Origin: Nitrososphaeraceae archaeon
GTDB lineage: Archaea > Thermoproteota > Nitrososphaeria > Nitrososphaerales > Nitrososphaeraceae
Length of the DNA stretch: 57,069 nucleotides
Direction of reading: 5' to 3'
Assembly: GCA_031316115.1 (NCBI GenBank)
Contig: JALDRC010000013.1
Span: 1-57,069, forward strand
Part shown: positions 28,886-37,799 of the stretch, one piece after another
How positions within the stretch are numbered: the first letter of the stretch is position 1
How the letters are laid out: every line of letters starts with the position of its first letter
The notes under the pieces: model-generated
The model's database searches: none
What the model was told of the DNA's origin: nothing
Seen by the model: only the letters and a program-made list of their open reading frames with translations
Position numbers and translations under genes: made by a program

Positions 28886-29088
28886 TTCCATGGATTCCCT
28901 TTTGCTTCAATGTCATAACCCCATTTATCTCGCATTATTCGTATCATACCTAAATTGGGTTGTTTTAATTCTTCTGGATGAATTCCTGAATTATGAATCC
29001 AGTATTGGTCTTCATTATCAAACTCCTTATCACAATAATAACACTTAAATGATAATTTTCTAATATTTTTATTATTATCTTTTTTCAT
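28882..29088 (-). CDS. Small C2H2-type zinc-finger protein
   Basis: This is 68 residues from ATG 29088; a GTG at 29112 would add eight residues that are not needed. FKCYYCDKEFDNEDQYWIHN then GIHPEELKQP is a single C2H2 finger (C-x2-C-x12-H-x4-H) followed by a basic/aromatic tail (MIRIMRDKWGYDIEAKGNPW). Short one-finger proteins of this kind are common in Nitrososphaeria and may bind DNA, RNA or protein. The stop codon overlaps the start of the downstream zinc-ribbon gene by four bases. Confidence 0.65.
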   Translation of the reverse strand: MKKDNNKNIRKLSFKCYYCDKEFDNEDQYWIHNSGIHPEELKQPNLGMIRIMRDKWGYDIEAKGNPWK

Positions 29089-29228
29089 ATCTATAATTCC
29101 TAGTACAAACACTATAATTAATCATTGGGAAAATCTGCTTCCTTCCGAGTAATGGGTGGAAGTCATTTATCTAATTGAAGACCATCTATTTCTATAATTT
29201 AGTATTAGTAATAAAATAGCAGGTAGTA

Positions 29229-29382
29229 ACATCAACCCATACCCAGAAAGGGCGAGAAGTAGACCCTGTGGGTATGTCTTGGATATGGGCTGAGTGAACC
29301 ATGCTATTACATGATTGTTGATGCGATACCTTGGATCTTTAGGAAAGAGGCCTTACATCTTTCTCTTCAAGTCCTTCAAGGT
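29229..29382. ncRNA. Candidate structured RNA with nested and alternative stems
   Basis: A locally GC-richer block in the gap 29113-29440. CATCAAC (29230-29236) pairs with GTTGATG (29317-29323). Inside, CATACCCA (29238-29245) pairs with TGGGTATG (29269-29276), extended by AGGG/CCCT (29249-29252, 29264-29267). CCCATA (29236-29241) could instead pair with TATGGG (29284-29289), so two folds compete. A second hairpin follows: ACCTTG (29328-29333) with CAAGGT (29377-29382) around GAAAGA/TCTTTC (29343-29348, 29358-29363). It lies beside an integrase relic. Strand and identity are not known. Confidence 0.42.
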
Positions 29383-29440
29383 CAAAACCATTTACCTACC
29401 TTTTATTTAACTATGTTGGAACTTGGTTAACTTCTAATTA

Positions 29441-29890
29441 CTATTGAATTTCTTGTTCTACTATTTTTCTTCTTAATCTATTTTCTTCATTTACTGTTAA
29501 TGCATCTACAGCTTTAAGATATTCTTGCAATAACTTGTTTTCTATTGGCCTGTAATAGTGAATATCAAGACCTAAAGATACTTTATCGCCCATTAACATT
29601 TCTTTGACGTAGTGATTCATTCCTGCTTCAATGCATTTTGAATTGAACATTTTTCTTAAGACGTGAGAATGGGGAACGGGTTGTATCGCCTTGCCGTGTG
29701 GGGTTATATGATCTTTTGAGAATATACCTGCTTTAGCTTTCTCTCGCTTTTTACATTGATTTTGGATCTATAAAAGGTTCCATTAATCGTTTGGTCAGAT
29801 GAGACTCAACCGATATCTGAGCGGTATTAATAATACGTCTTTTTGAAATGTAATCCAAACATACTATAGAGGAATTATTTTCATTTTTTT
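29441..29890 (-). pseudogene. C-terminal relic of an archaeal tyrosine recombinase (integrase)
   Basis: Reading the minus strand from about 29890: SSIVCLDYISKRRIINTAQ, ISVESHLTKRLMEPFIDPKS, then a one-base shift near 29763, IQNQCKKREKAKAGIFSKDH, ITPHGKAIQPVPHSHVLRKM. The open frame 29650-29441 follows: NHYVKEMLMGDKVSLGLDIH, YYRPIENKLLQEYLKAVDAL, TVNEENRLRRK. HVLRK is the HxxR box and HYYRP holds the nucleophilic Tyr. The N-terminal half is absent. The combination is characteristic of integrases of archaeal integrated elements. Confidence 0.7.
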
Positions 29891-29990
29891 ATTAATTATT
29901 CTAAATCATTTGTAAATTTAATTTTCTAATATACTGACTAACTAAACTTAGATATATTTTTAGCTAACCGATATCCTACACATATCATAA

Positions 29991-30347
29991 TTGCGTCATT
30001 ATACTAAACTAGATAAGATTTACAACCATGAATCTAATGTAGACATTAAAGAAAGAATACAACTTGTAAGACGTATTACACTAGATAAACAACACATAGA
30101 AGATGTAGCAAAAGAATTACACAGATGTATAGCATGGGCTTACAAATGGTACAAAAGATACAACGAAAATGGATTAGAAGGATTGCAAGACCAGCAAAGA
30201 ACAGGTAGACCTCCAGATGTACCAAAAGATGTAATGGTAAAAATAAGACAAGAATTGGCAGAAAGCGATACAGGATGGGATTTTAGACAAGTGATGGATC
30301 TTATCTACAAAAAGACAGGAGTAAGATATCATGAAGTACATATATAA
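29991..30347 (+). pseudogene. IS630-type transposase, N-terminal DNA-binding part only
   Basis: This is 118 residues from a TTG: a double helix-turn-helix with HIEDVAKELHRCIAWAYKWY, KRYNENGLEGLQDQQRTGRP and a winged part RQVMDLIYKKTGVRYHEVHI, all typical of IS630/Tc1-mariner transposases. The catalytic DDE half (DEAG..., about 200 residues) is missing. The frame breaks up after 30347 (possible remnant KISCMIRKLK) and an IS5-like transposase starts at 30415. This looks like a truncated copy. Confidence 0.68.
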
Positions 30348-30414
30348 AAGATCTCTTGCATGATTAGAAAGCTTAAAGCTATATTCCTCATTTTAACACC
30401 TATTCTCTATAAAT

Positions 30415-31326
30415 TTGCTAAATTATTCCAGATTATCCAAGAAACCATTACTATTCAGATCATTTACTGGACTAGAACTATCTGAATTTGATTCCATTTG
30501 TAAACAAGTAGAATCAAGATATCCACAATATGAGATTAAACGACTATCTAAAAGGAAGAGAAAAAGAAACACAGGTGCAGGAAATCATTTCAAACTACAG
30601 ATAAGAGACAGATTTCTAATGCTTTTAGTATACTACAAACTATACATAACACATACACTTGCTGGTTTTCTGTTTGAACTAGATCAAAGCAATATACATA
30701 GAGATATACGATATATGGAACCTGTAGTTGAAAGTTGTATTCCATTACCTTCAAAGTTGTACAATATTACTAGAAGATTAAGAAATGTACAGGAAGTAGA
30801 ACTATATTTTCCAGGTTTTAAAGCATTTATCGATTGTACAGAACAGGAGATACAAAGACCCAAAAATAAAAGAAAAAGAAAAAACTATTACTCCGGCAAG
30901 AAGAAAAAAAATACAGTAAAGACACAATATATGGTCAATAAAAAAGGAGAAATACTGCATAAATCAAATAAGCACAAGAAAGGAAAACAACATGACTATT
31001 CTGTCTACAAAGACGAACATCCAATAACACCATCACAAGTAGAAAATTATTATGATCTTGGATATTATGGAATTGAAAAGGATTTTCCTGATCTTAAAGC
31101 AGTATTACCAGTAAAGAAGAAACGTAATATTGAACTTACCAAAATAGAAAAGAGATACAACAAAAAACATAGTAAACAAAGAGTAATTGTAGAACATACT
31201 ATCTGTAGGATAAAGAAATTTGATATTATGGGAAGCAGATACAGGAACAGACTAGAGAGATATGATGGAATATCTGATATTGTTTCTGGTTTGATTAATT
31301 ATAGAATAATACACAGGAAAAGATAA
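30415..31326 (+). CDS. IS5-like DDE transposase
   Basis: This is 303 residues from a TTG. The N-terminal part is a helix-turn-helix (RDRFLMLLVYYKLYITHTLA, FLFELDQSNIHRDIRYME). The DDE core follows, with first Asp in GFKAFIDCTEQEI, second Asp in YYDLGYYGIEKDF and Glu in RVIVEHTICRIKKFD, typical of the IS5/DDE_Tnp_4 group. A Lys/Arg-rich loop (RPKNKRKRKNYYSGKKKKN) binds DNA. The frame is intact, so it may be active. I could not define terminal inverted repeats. A decayed piece of a related copy lies at 42955-43035. Confidence 0.82.
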   Translation: MLNYSRLSKKPLLFRSFTGLELSEFDSICKQVESRYPQYEIKRLSKRKRKRNTGAGNHFKLQIRDRFLMLLVYYKLYITHTLAGFLFELDQSNIHRDIRYMEPVVESCIPLPSKLYNITRRLRNVQEVELYFPGFKAFIDCTEQEIQRPKNKRKRKNYYSGKKKKNTVKTQYMVNKKGEILHKSNKHKKGKQHDYSVYKDEHPITPSQVENYYDLGYYGIEKDFPDLKAVLPVKKKRNIELTKIEKRYNKKHSKQRVIVEHTICRIKKFDIMGSRYRNRLERYDGISDIVSGLINYRIIHRKR

Positions 31327-31645
31327 TAACTGTAATTGATTGGAATGAAAAGATAGTGTAGATTTTATCTAATTGCGCAAAACATCTAATATATGAAAAT
31401 TAATATTATTTTATATAATACTATATAACTATATTAACATAATATTACTCCTTATACTATATAGATATTTTAAGAAACTATTACCAGGGTATCATTTGTC
31501 ATAAATTATCAGGAGTAGAAACGAATGAATTACAGCTGTAAAAAAATAAAATTATATTAAGAGTACTCAAAATATAGTTTTAATATTTTCTATCTTGGCT
31601 ACATTAATATACATGCATTTTTCATTAGATATTGTCAAGATAATA
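31327..31645. other. Intergenic, downstream of IS5-like transposase
   Basis: It contains AT-rich sequence and must hold the right end of the element and the promoter of the DUF308 gene; I could not mark either with confidence. Confidence 0.4.
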
Positions 31646-32206
31646 ATGCAAACTGAAACAACTCCTCCTTGGTTGAGGATGTTACAGATAGTGATAGGAT
31701 CTATTTCTGTCTTGTTATCTGCTATTATTTTGATTCTTCCTTATGCAGGAATTGCTACCATAATAATCCTGCTTTCAGTAGTTTTACTAATTTTAGGAAT
31801 AGAAAGAATTGGTTTTGGAGCGATAGTCCGATTCCAGAGCAATTCAGCTAGGATTACAAATATAACATTGGGTGTTGCAGTAATAGCGATAGCAATTTTT
31901 CTTTTGGAATTCCCGATATTCACAGTAGGGTTATTGATAACGTTGGCTGCCATCGCTCTTCTAGTTGCAGGAATTGCTCGTATAGTACATAGTATTAGGA
32001 TTTATGATTCGAAAAAAAGCAGAACTATTTCTATATCTATAGGAATCTTTTGTGTAGCTATATCTAGTTTTATAATTGCAAATCCTATAGATTTTGGGGT
32101 AATGTTGCTCATCCTTGTGCTTTCAGCTGGATTATTGATCGTTGGAATAAGTATGGTAATAAGAGGAATTAAACCAGAAAGATATGAGATTAATGAGTTG
32201 ACATGA
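31646..32206 (+). CDS. DUF308 (HdeD-like) membrane protein
   Basis: This is 186 residues from ATG 31646. An upstream TTG (31595) would add 17 residues, but alignment with the paralogue at 39750-40307 (PPWLRMLQIVIGSISVLLS against PMWVRLSQIGIGSLAIILS) supports the ATG. Six membrane helices are visible in three pairs, the DUF308/HdeD pattern (for example ILLSVVLLILGIERIGFGAI). HdeD was linked to acid resistance in enterobacteria; the archaeal role is unknown. A perfect 18-bp palindrome follows 24 bases after the stop. Confidence 0.82.
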   Translation: MQTETTPPWLRMLQIVIGSISVLLSAIILILPYAGIATIIILLSVVLLILGIERIGFGAIVRFQSNSARITNITLGVAVIAIAIFLLEFPIFTVGLLITLAAIALLVAGIARIVHSIRIYDSKKSRTISISIGIFCVAISSFIIANPIDFGVMLLILVLSAGLLIVGISMVIRGIKPERYEINELT

Positions 32207-32815
32207 TGATGATGAATCGAGTGATAACTTGAAATATCATGATATTTCTGAACAAAGATAATTTAATCTGGATTGTTCTATATGAAATAGAGACTTCGAA
32301 TATCAGGATAGAGAAAAGTTCTACCAATTTGATGTCTATTTGTCCTCGCTAATTTCTTTGTGATTGAATAATTCAAATATTCCATCAGAATATGATCATG
32401 CTCACATTCTATGAATGGTTAATTATTTTCATAGTATCTATTAGAGCTTATAGGAACAAGGTTATTGTAGAATAATAATAATACAAACTAAAAATACTCA
32501 TAAATGCACTAATAAAATACCAATAGTTCTTTCCCGGTATAATATAATATCCAATATTCAACCTCATAGAATTCAGTGGAATATACAATCCAAGTTTACT
32601 ATATCTCATATTACATTAGAATATAAACAAAATATTTATTGATGTATTGAACAAGCCTTCAAGAGAGTATCCACATTATTTTCTCTAAAAGTGGGATCTA
32701 ATAGCATCATTATTCTAATATCTTTTTTAATTGTAAAAATAAACAAAAAGAATTAAAAATAAAAGAGATGAATACACATATTATTTTTTAGGATATACTT
32801 TTAATCATTTTGGAT
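32207..32815. other. Intergenic; perfect 18-bp palindrome at 32231-32248
   Basis: GAAATATCATGATATTTC at 32231-32248 is a perfect palindrome just after the DUF308 gene and could be a terminator hairpin or an operator. The rest of the gap is AT-rich with no gene. Confidence 0.5.
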
Positions 32816-33304
32816 TTATTTCGCTAGTTCCAATCTAAAGTTTTCTACTTTAGTTCCAAGATCTATTAAAATTGTGCCAAAATGGTCCAAAATATTTCGA
32901 GTGCTTATATTCATTGTAATTGTACTATTATCAGCTATTGAAACAAACTCTTTACCTGTATTGACAATTCTGATGCTAGCATTATGCCATTCTGCATTAG
33001 CCTTTTCTATTTCAGATAACCCCTCAGCATTGTTGGCATTCGCGAAATGTTGAAATGCTAATGAAATATGTGACTCAATGGAGTCGAGTTCAAGTTGAGA
33101 TTCTATTACATTGAGTAATTGTTTAAAGTTAGTTTGTACTGCCTTTCTCTCTGCGTCTAGCCCTTGTTTGTATTTTTTTGGTAAATCTGAAGAAGCAGTT
33201 GAATCATTTGGTTGACCTAATGTAGAAAAAAGATTAAAATCAAATAAAGAAGCGAGTATGAATGTCATAGTAACTATTAGAATAATACCAGATATTCCTT
33301 TCAT
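32816..33304 (-). CDS. Exported helical protein of unknown function
   Basis: This is 162 residues from an ATG. The signal segment is GISGIILIVTMTFILASLF, followed by a short linker with Gln/Pro/Ser/Thr. The mature part is mostly helical with heptad-like spacing (LDAERKAVQTNFKQLLNVIE, SQLELDSIESHISLAFQHFA), suggesting a four-helix bundle. No cysteine is present. It stands alone, 343 bases from the next gene on the same strand; that gap shows nothing of note. No family recognised. Confidence 0.62.
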   Translation of the reverse strand: MKGISGIILIVTMTFILASLFDFNLFSTLGQPNDSTASSDLPKKYKQGLDAERKAVQTNFKQLLNVIESQLELDSIESHISLAFQHFANANNAEGLSEIEKANAEWHNASIRIVNTGKEFVSIADNSTITMNISTRNILDHFGTILIDLGTKVENFRLELAK

Positions 33305-33647
33305 ATTCTTTAGTCATCTATCTTTAGATAATACCGGTTATTTAAGCAATATTATTTATGATAATTTTTATAAAATAAAGCAATAAAAAATGTTAAAAAT
33401 AACTTTGTTATTCATAATTGTTTTGAAACTTAAAGATGTATTGACCTTAATTAAGAGTCCTTAAAATTTCTCAATTCTTGAATTTGCCGTAAAAGGTCAT
33501 TTATGTTGATAGAATAAAAGTCAATAACAAAGTCAACATTGGAAGAGCTTCAAAAGATCTAAAATAACGGATTTATTATTGGGTTTTGCTTAGATTATTT
33601 CAATCACATTTTAGATTGATTTAGTTGATAGTAAGTTTACTCACAAT

Positions 33648-34196
33648 TTATTTTTTATCCCTGAATTTTTCATGGACGTAAATTAAACTCAATAAAGCAG
33701 CTACTGGTATCATATATAATATTGCTATTATAACAAACGGATCTTCTACTGCATCACCATACCCAATCCATACGTCAAAGATACTTCCAATTAAGAATTC
33801 GACAAGAATAAATGTCACAGGAAGAACAAGAGCAAGCATTAATATCAGATAATACTTTGACAACAATGGTGGGAGTTTTTGGGACATCCTTAAACCAAAA
33901 AGCACTAAAGATATACCAACTAAAAATGCAATCGTACCCACGAAAACCCCGGCAATGGATTTTTCGCCAGAGTCCTCTAATATTTGGATGATCCGTGCTG
34001 TTTGCACCGAAATATTTTTTGCAATCTCTTTTATCTCTTCTATATTGCTAGTTGTTAAATTAAAATTCTGATCATTTGTTTTTATAATAGAATTACTTGA
34101 ATGGTTATCGAGTTGTTGGCCGAATAATTCTGGATAATCAAATCCAGGAAAAAATAGAAAAGATATAATCAAAAAAATAATTACAATTCTAAGCAA
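33648..34196 (-). CDS. Membrane protein with signal and three TM helices
   Basis: This is 182 residues from a TTG. The N-terminus is a signal or anchor (IVIIFLIISFLFFPGF). A hydrophilic, Asn-rich outside part with coiled-coil propensity (NIEEIKEIAKNISVQTARII) follows, then three membrane helices (AGVFVGTIAFLVGISLVLFG, LILMLALVLPVTFILVEFL, FVIIAILYMIPVAALLSLIY). The layout suggests a small sensor or channel-like protein. I recognise no family. Confidence 0.65.
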   Translation of the reverse strand: MLRIVIIFLIISFLFFPGFDYPELFGQQLDNHSSNSIIKTNDQNFNLTTSNIEEIKEIAKNISVQTARIIQILEDSGEKSIAGVFVGTIAFLVGISLVLFGLRMSQKLPPLLSKYYLILMLALVLPVTFILVEFLIGSIFDVWIGYGDAVEDPFVIIAILYMIPVAALLSLIYVHEKFRDKK

Positions 34197-34444
34197 TGTT
34201 ATTTGAAAAATAGAATAATAATCGTATCAATAAAAATATTTTCATTGTAAATTATGAAATTTTCTATTTCAATTAACATTTTATATTACAAGTGGCGATA
34301 TGAGTTATTTCTCAAAAATTATAGTATGTATGAATCAAGATCTGAATAGAAATACCAAGTATTTTAGATTTTATTTAAAAGAACTTTAGGTTTTAAATGA
34401 ATGTTTTAATAATTAATCACAAAGAATTGTCTTAAAAAATAAAA

Positions 34445-35101
34445 TTATGGAAGTTCAGCTAGTTCTTTTGCTGACTGAGTTAAATTCTCTACTTGCTTTA
34501 AAGATTTCAGTTTGTCTACGTCTATTCCTGACTTTTGTAGAGATTCAGAGAATTTTTTTGCAAATTCAGCTAATTTACCGTCTGGTTTGAATTTTTCAAG
34601 AAGAACAGTAACATTTTCTCCTGGCTTTAATGTAAGTTCAGATGCATTGATACCTAATTGATCTAGTAGATTTGAAAATTTATCAGCAACTATTTTGGAG
34701 TTATTACCGAGTCTTTCAGATAACATCTTTCCATCTTGTATTTTTAAATCTGTGAGATTTCTTGATTGAACTAAGGACTTTAGTTTGTCTACGTCAATTC
34801 CTAACGCCTTGGAAGATTCAGTGAATTTTTGTTCAAATTCAGCTAATTTACCATCTGATTTTAACTTTTGAAGGATAACAGTAACATTTTCTCCTGGCTT
34901 TAATGTAAGTTCAGATGCATTGATACCTAATTGATTTAACAGATTTTCAAATTTTTGTGCAACATCTCTTAGTCCTGATTTTTCAGGATCGAATTGTTGT
35001 GCAGAAACTGGTATTTGGGAAGCAGATACTCCTAGAATTAATATAGAAGATAAGAAAACAAGTGAGAATATCTTTAGTTGTTTTGTGTTTATGATTTTCA
35101 T
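34445..35101 (-). CDS. Secreted protein made of two tandem copies of one domain
   Basis: This is 218 residues from an ATG with a signal peptide (about 1-34, ending VSAQQF). Residues about 45-120 and 135-210 are clear duplicates: both contain LLNQLGINASELTLKPGENV (second copy LLDQLGINASELTLKPGENV) and LKSDGKLAEF / FKPDGKLAEF and GIDVDKLKSL. Mostly helical. No Cys. It lies 46 bases downstream of the gene at 35148-35594 on the same strand, so the two are probably co-transcribed. Function unknown. Confidence 0.72.
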   Translation of the reverse strand: MKIINTKQLKIFSLVFLSSILILGVSASQIPVSAQQFDPEKSGLRDVAQKFENLLNQLGINASELTLKPGENVTVILQKLKSDGKLAEFEQKFTESSKALGIDVDKLKSLVQSRNLTDLKIQDGKMLSERLGNNSKIVADKFSNLLDQLGINASELTLKPGENVTVLLEKFKPDGKLAEFAKKFSESLQKSGIDVDKLKSLKQVENLTQSAKELAELP

Positions 35102-35147
35102 TGTTTTATCATTACCTCTGAAGTGTTAATATATCTTTCATAAATCA

Positions 35148-35594
35148 CTACTTTCCAAATGGCTCTATGAGTTCTGTAGTTCCTACAATATTGCTTTTAT
35201 CTGGTCGTGGATCAAGATCGTTTTTGGGTTCTGATGTTATCTCTAAATGTGTGTATGTATAGGGATTTATTAAATGTTCATTATAGTTCAAAGTACCGTT
35301 TTCATTAATTGTTCCTAAATTAAGGTAATAGGCAGAACCTCCACGCTTATCATCTACCAACCATGCCTCAAATTCTTTATCAGGATCAGGAGCATAGGGT
35401 GTAGAAATTTCTACGGAAAGATTTTTTCCGTCAGATACTACATCAGCTAGCCCACCAACCAATCCATCAACAGTTATAATTGCGAGTGTTCCCTGATTCA
35501 GCTTGCCTTGTTGTGCAAATACAGTGCCTCCACTAATCAATGATATTGAGCTCACTAACATAGCGGACAGTGCAATTGTTGCTATATATTTCAT
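35148..35594 (-). CDS. Secreted anti-sigma-K (RskA) domain-like protein
   Basis: This is 148 residues from an ATG with a signal peptide ending TVFAQQ. The mature part shows the pattern of the extracytoplasmic RskA-type domain: DKEFEAWLVDDKRGGSAYYL, NLGTINENGTLNYNEHLIN, YTYTHLEITSEPKNDLDPRP and ending VGTTELIEPFGK. Archaea have no sigma factors, so here it is likely a stand-alone sensory or adhesive domain on the surface. First gene of a probable two-gene unit with 34445-35101. Confidence 0.62.
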   Translation of the reverse strand: MKYIATIALSAMLVSSISLISGGTVFAQQGKLNQGTLAIITVDGLVGGLADVVSDGKNLSVEISTPYAPDPDKEFEAWLVDDKRGGSAYYLNLGTINENGTLNYNEHLINPYTYTHLEITSEPKNDLDPRPDKSNIVGTTELIEPFGK

Positions 35595-36231
35595 AATTTC
35601 AAATAGAAAAATGTTAGTATAAAAACCTTAAGTTTTTTTTGTTTTTCAAAATAATAAAAAATTTCTTAATTTATTGTGATTTCTGTTTTAAAACTCTATT
35701 TTTGTCTATTCTCATTTTTATGAGTAAAGATCTTGTTGAACGAAGTATACAACAAACGAGATAAGGACTTAAATGAATACGTGTGTTATGTACAAGATAT
35801 ACGGCTAAGTAATAATTGACAAACGTTCCAACTTTATAATTTTAATTTACTAGTTGGTTTTAGTAGAATTCTATTACAAAAAATGAAGAAAAAAGAAAAT
35901 TGAAAAAAATAAGGGCAGTAAATATGCTTATGTTTTAATATATATTAAAAAGAAAAAATCAATCTGTATGTACTAGTTATAACTCGGTCTTAATTAAAAG
36001 GAATAAAAAATACTAATACATTAGATTAACTGCCGTATCGATATTCCAAATGTATATATTTAGGAAAACTCATTATTTCGATCTAATTTAGTAATAAATT
36101 CTAAAAATAAAAAAATCATTTATCATCAAATGAAAACTTTTCAAACAACATTATCGAGATGTTTTAAAAACCTAGAAAAAAATTAAGAAAAAATTTAAAA
36201 TCCTTCGTAGTATTTATTCTCTTGTATTAAT
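35595..36231. other. Intergenic between divergent genes, AT-rich
   Basis: The gap holds the promoters of the RskA-like gene (minus) and the patatin gene (plus). I saw no coding frame or strong repeat. Confidence 0.5.
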
Positions 36232-37776
36232 ATGGAAAACGAAGATAATATTCAGCGAGTATTGATATTTCAGGGCGGTGGTGCTTTAGGCGCGTATGAA
36301 GCTGGCGTATACAAAGGGTTATACGAATGGTTTATAGAATTGGATAAAAAGTACGATCGAGATAATAAACCTCTATTTGATATAGTTGCTGGAACTTCAA
36401 TTGGATCAATAAATGCAGCCATTCTAACAAGTTATGTCAAGGAAAATAAAACATTTGAAGGGTCAGCTGAACATTTAATTAATTTTTGGAAGTATTTGAG
36501 TACTGAATCAAGCATTGATAAAAATTCCTTCTTTTATAATTGGTGGAGTTATGTGTCTTCGATTAATAAAAAAATATCTTCTGCTGAATCTGCAAGAAGA
36601 TATTATACTACAAAAGAATTTATTTTTACTGGAGTACCTAATGTCTTTAAACCTCCAAAACCACAATTCGATTATAAATTTTTAGACGCAATGAACATAT
36701 TATATCAGTGTGATAATAAACCACTTAAGGAAAGCTTAGAAAAATTTGCAAAATTTCCAATCGCTACCTCTTTTGATAACAATGAACCAAGATTGATTTT
36801 GTTAAGTGTAGATGTTCAGGAAGGAATTCCTATTGTGTTTGATAGTTATGAAACAGAAGATGGTACGAGAAAATCAGAATATGTATACTTTGGAAAGAAT
36901 GTGAAATTTAATAAACAAGAGAAACACGAATATGTTGTCAGATATGATGATGGAGTTAAATCCGATTTCGTTATGGCAAGTAGCTCTTATCCAATTAATT
37001 TTCCTTATACAGAATTAGAAGTAGAAGAACGAATCACTGCAATAGACAATTCATTAAAAGAAAAATCTACTCAATCTACACCTCAAAAAATCAGAAAAAT
37101 AACAAAATATTTTTGGGATGGTGGAATTATGATAAATACACCTTTAAAAGAAGTTTTAGTTTTACATGGTCGTTATTGGAGCAGAGTCAAAAAATCCCAT
37201 GATATTCCTCCCCTGAGAATTTGCATTGTTAATTTACATCCCATCAATCATGATTCAGTTCCCTTTGACATGGATGGTATTATAGAAAGAAAAAATGATC
37301 TGCTATACCATGACAAAACTGAATTCGACGAGCTTGCGTCACTCTTAATATCTGATTATGTTACTCTATCTCAATATTTTATCGATCTTGCAGAAAAAAA
37401 TGGTATCTCACGTGATCTAATTGAGATCTTGTTAGCGCAAAAATGTCGAAGTTTACAATGGATTGGAAATCAACAAAATTTAACATATGGAGATCTTCTT
37501 AAAGGAAAACCAAAGATCGATTTTATAACTAGAATTCAGAGAAAGAATGACCCCGATGAAATTGCTAATAAGGTGTTTGATTTCTCCATAAAGACCTTGA
37601 CCAAGTTGATAAATGATGGATATAAAGAAACAATGGAACAAACTCCAGGCATTGAAAAAGAATTTCTTGAACAATTAAATGAAGTTAAGAAACAAAGGGA
37701 AGAATTTAATAAAAGAGAAGAGGATGTAAGGAAAAAACTATTGGGAAAAGGAAAGAATAATCAAACTACCATTTAA
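36232..37776 (+). CDS. Patatin-like phospholipase
   Basis: This is 514 residues from an ATG, with no signal peptide, so it should act in the cytoplasm or at the inner membrane face. The patatin motifs are complete: glycine-rich oxyanion loop FQGGGALGAYEAGVYKG (about 12-28), nucleophile elbow DIVAGTSIGSINAAI (Ser about 57) and catalytic Asp in YFWDGGIMINTPL (about 293-306). Patatins hydrolyse acyl esters of lipids with a Ser-Asp dyad. The C-terminus is a charged coiled coil (EEFNKREEDVRKKLLGKG). It converges on the GH5-like gene 37800-39605 with only 23 bases between stops. Its natural substrate in an ether-lipid archaeon is unclear. Confidence 0.88.
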   Translation: MENEDNIQRVLIFQGGGALGAYEAGVYKGLYEWFIELDKKYDRDNKPLFDIVAGTSIGSINAAILTSYVKENKTFEGSAEHLINFWKYLSTESSIDKNSFFYNWWSYVSSINKKISSAESARRYYTTKEFIFTGVPNVFKPPKPQFDYKFLDAMNILYQCDNKPLKESLEKFAKFPIATSFDNNEPRLILLSVDVQEGIPIVFDSYETEDGTRKSEYVYFGKNVKFNKQEKHEYVVRYDDGVKSDFVMASSSYPINFPYTELEVEERITAIDNSLKEKSTQSTPQKIRKITKYFWDGGIMINTPLKEVLVLHGRYWSRVKKSHDIPPLRICIVNLHPINHDSVPFDMDGIIERKNDLLYHDKTEFDELASLLISDYVTLSQYFIDLAEKNGISRDLIEILLAQKCRSLQWIGNQQNLTYGDLLKGKPKIDFITRIQRKNDPDEIANKVFDFSIKTLTKLINDGYKETMEQTPGIEKEFLEQLNEVKKQREEFNKREEDVRKKLLGKGKNNQTTI

Positions 37777-37799
37777 TTATCATCTTTGTTACAATTTAA

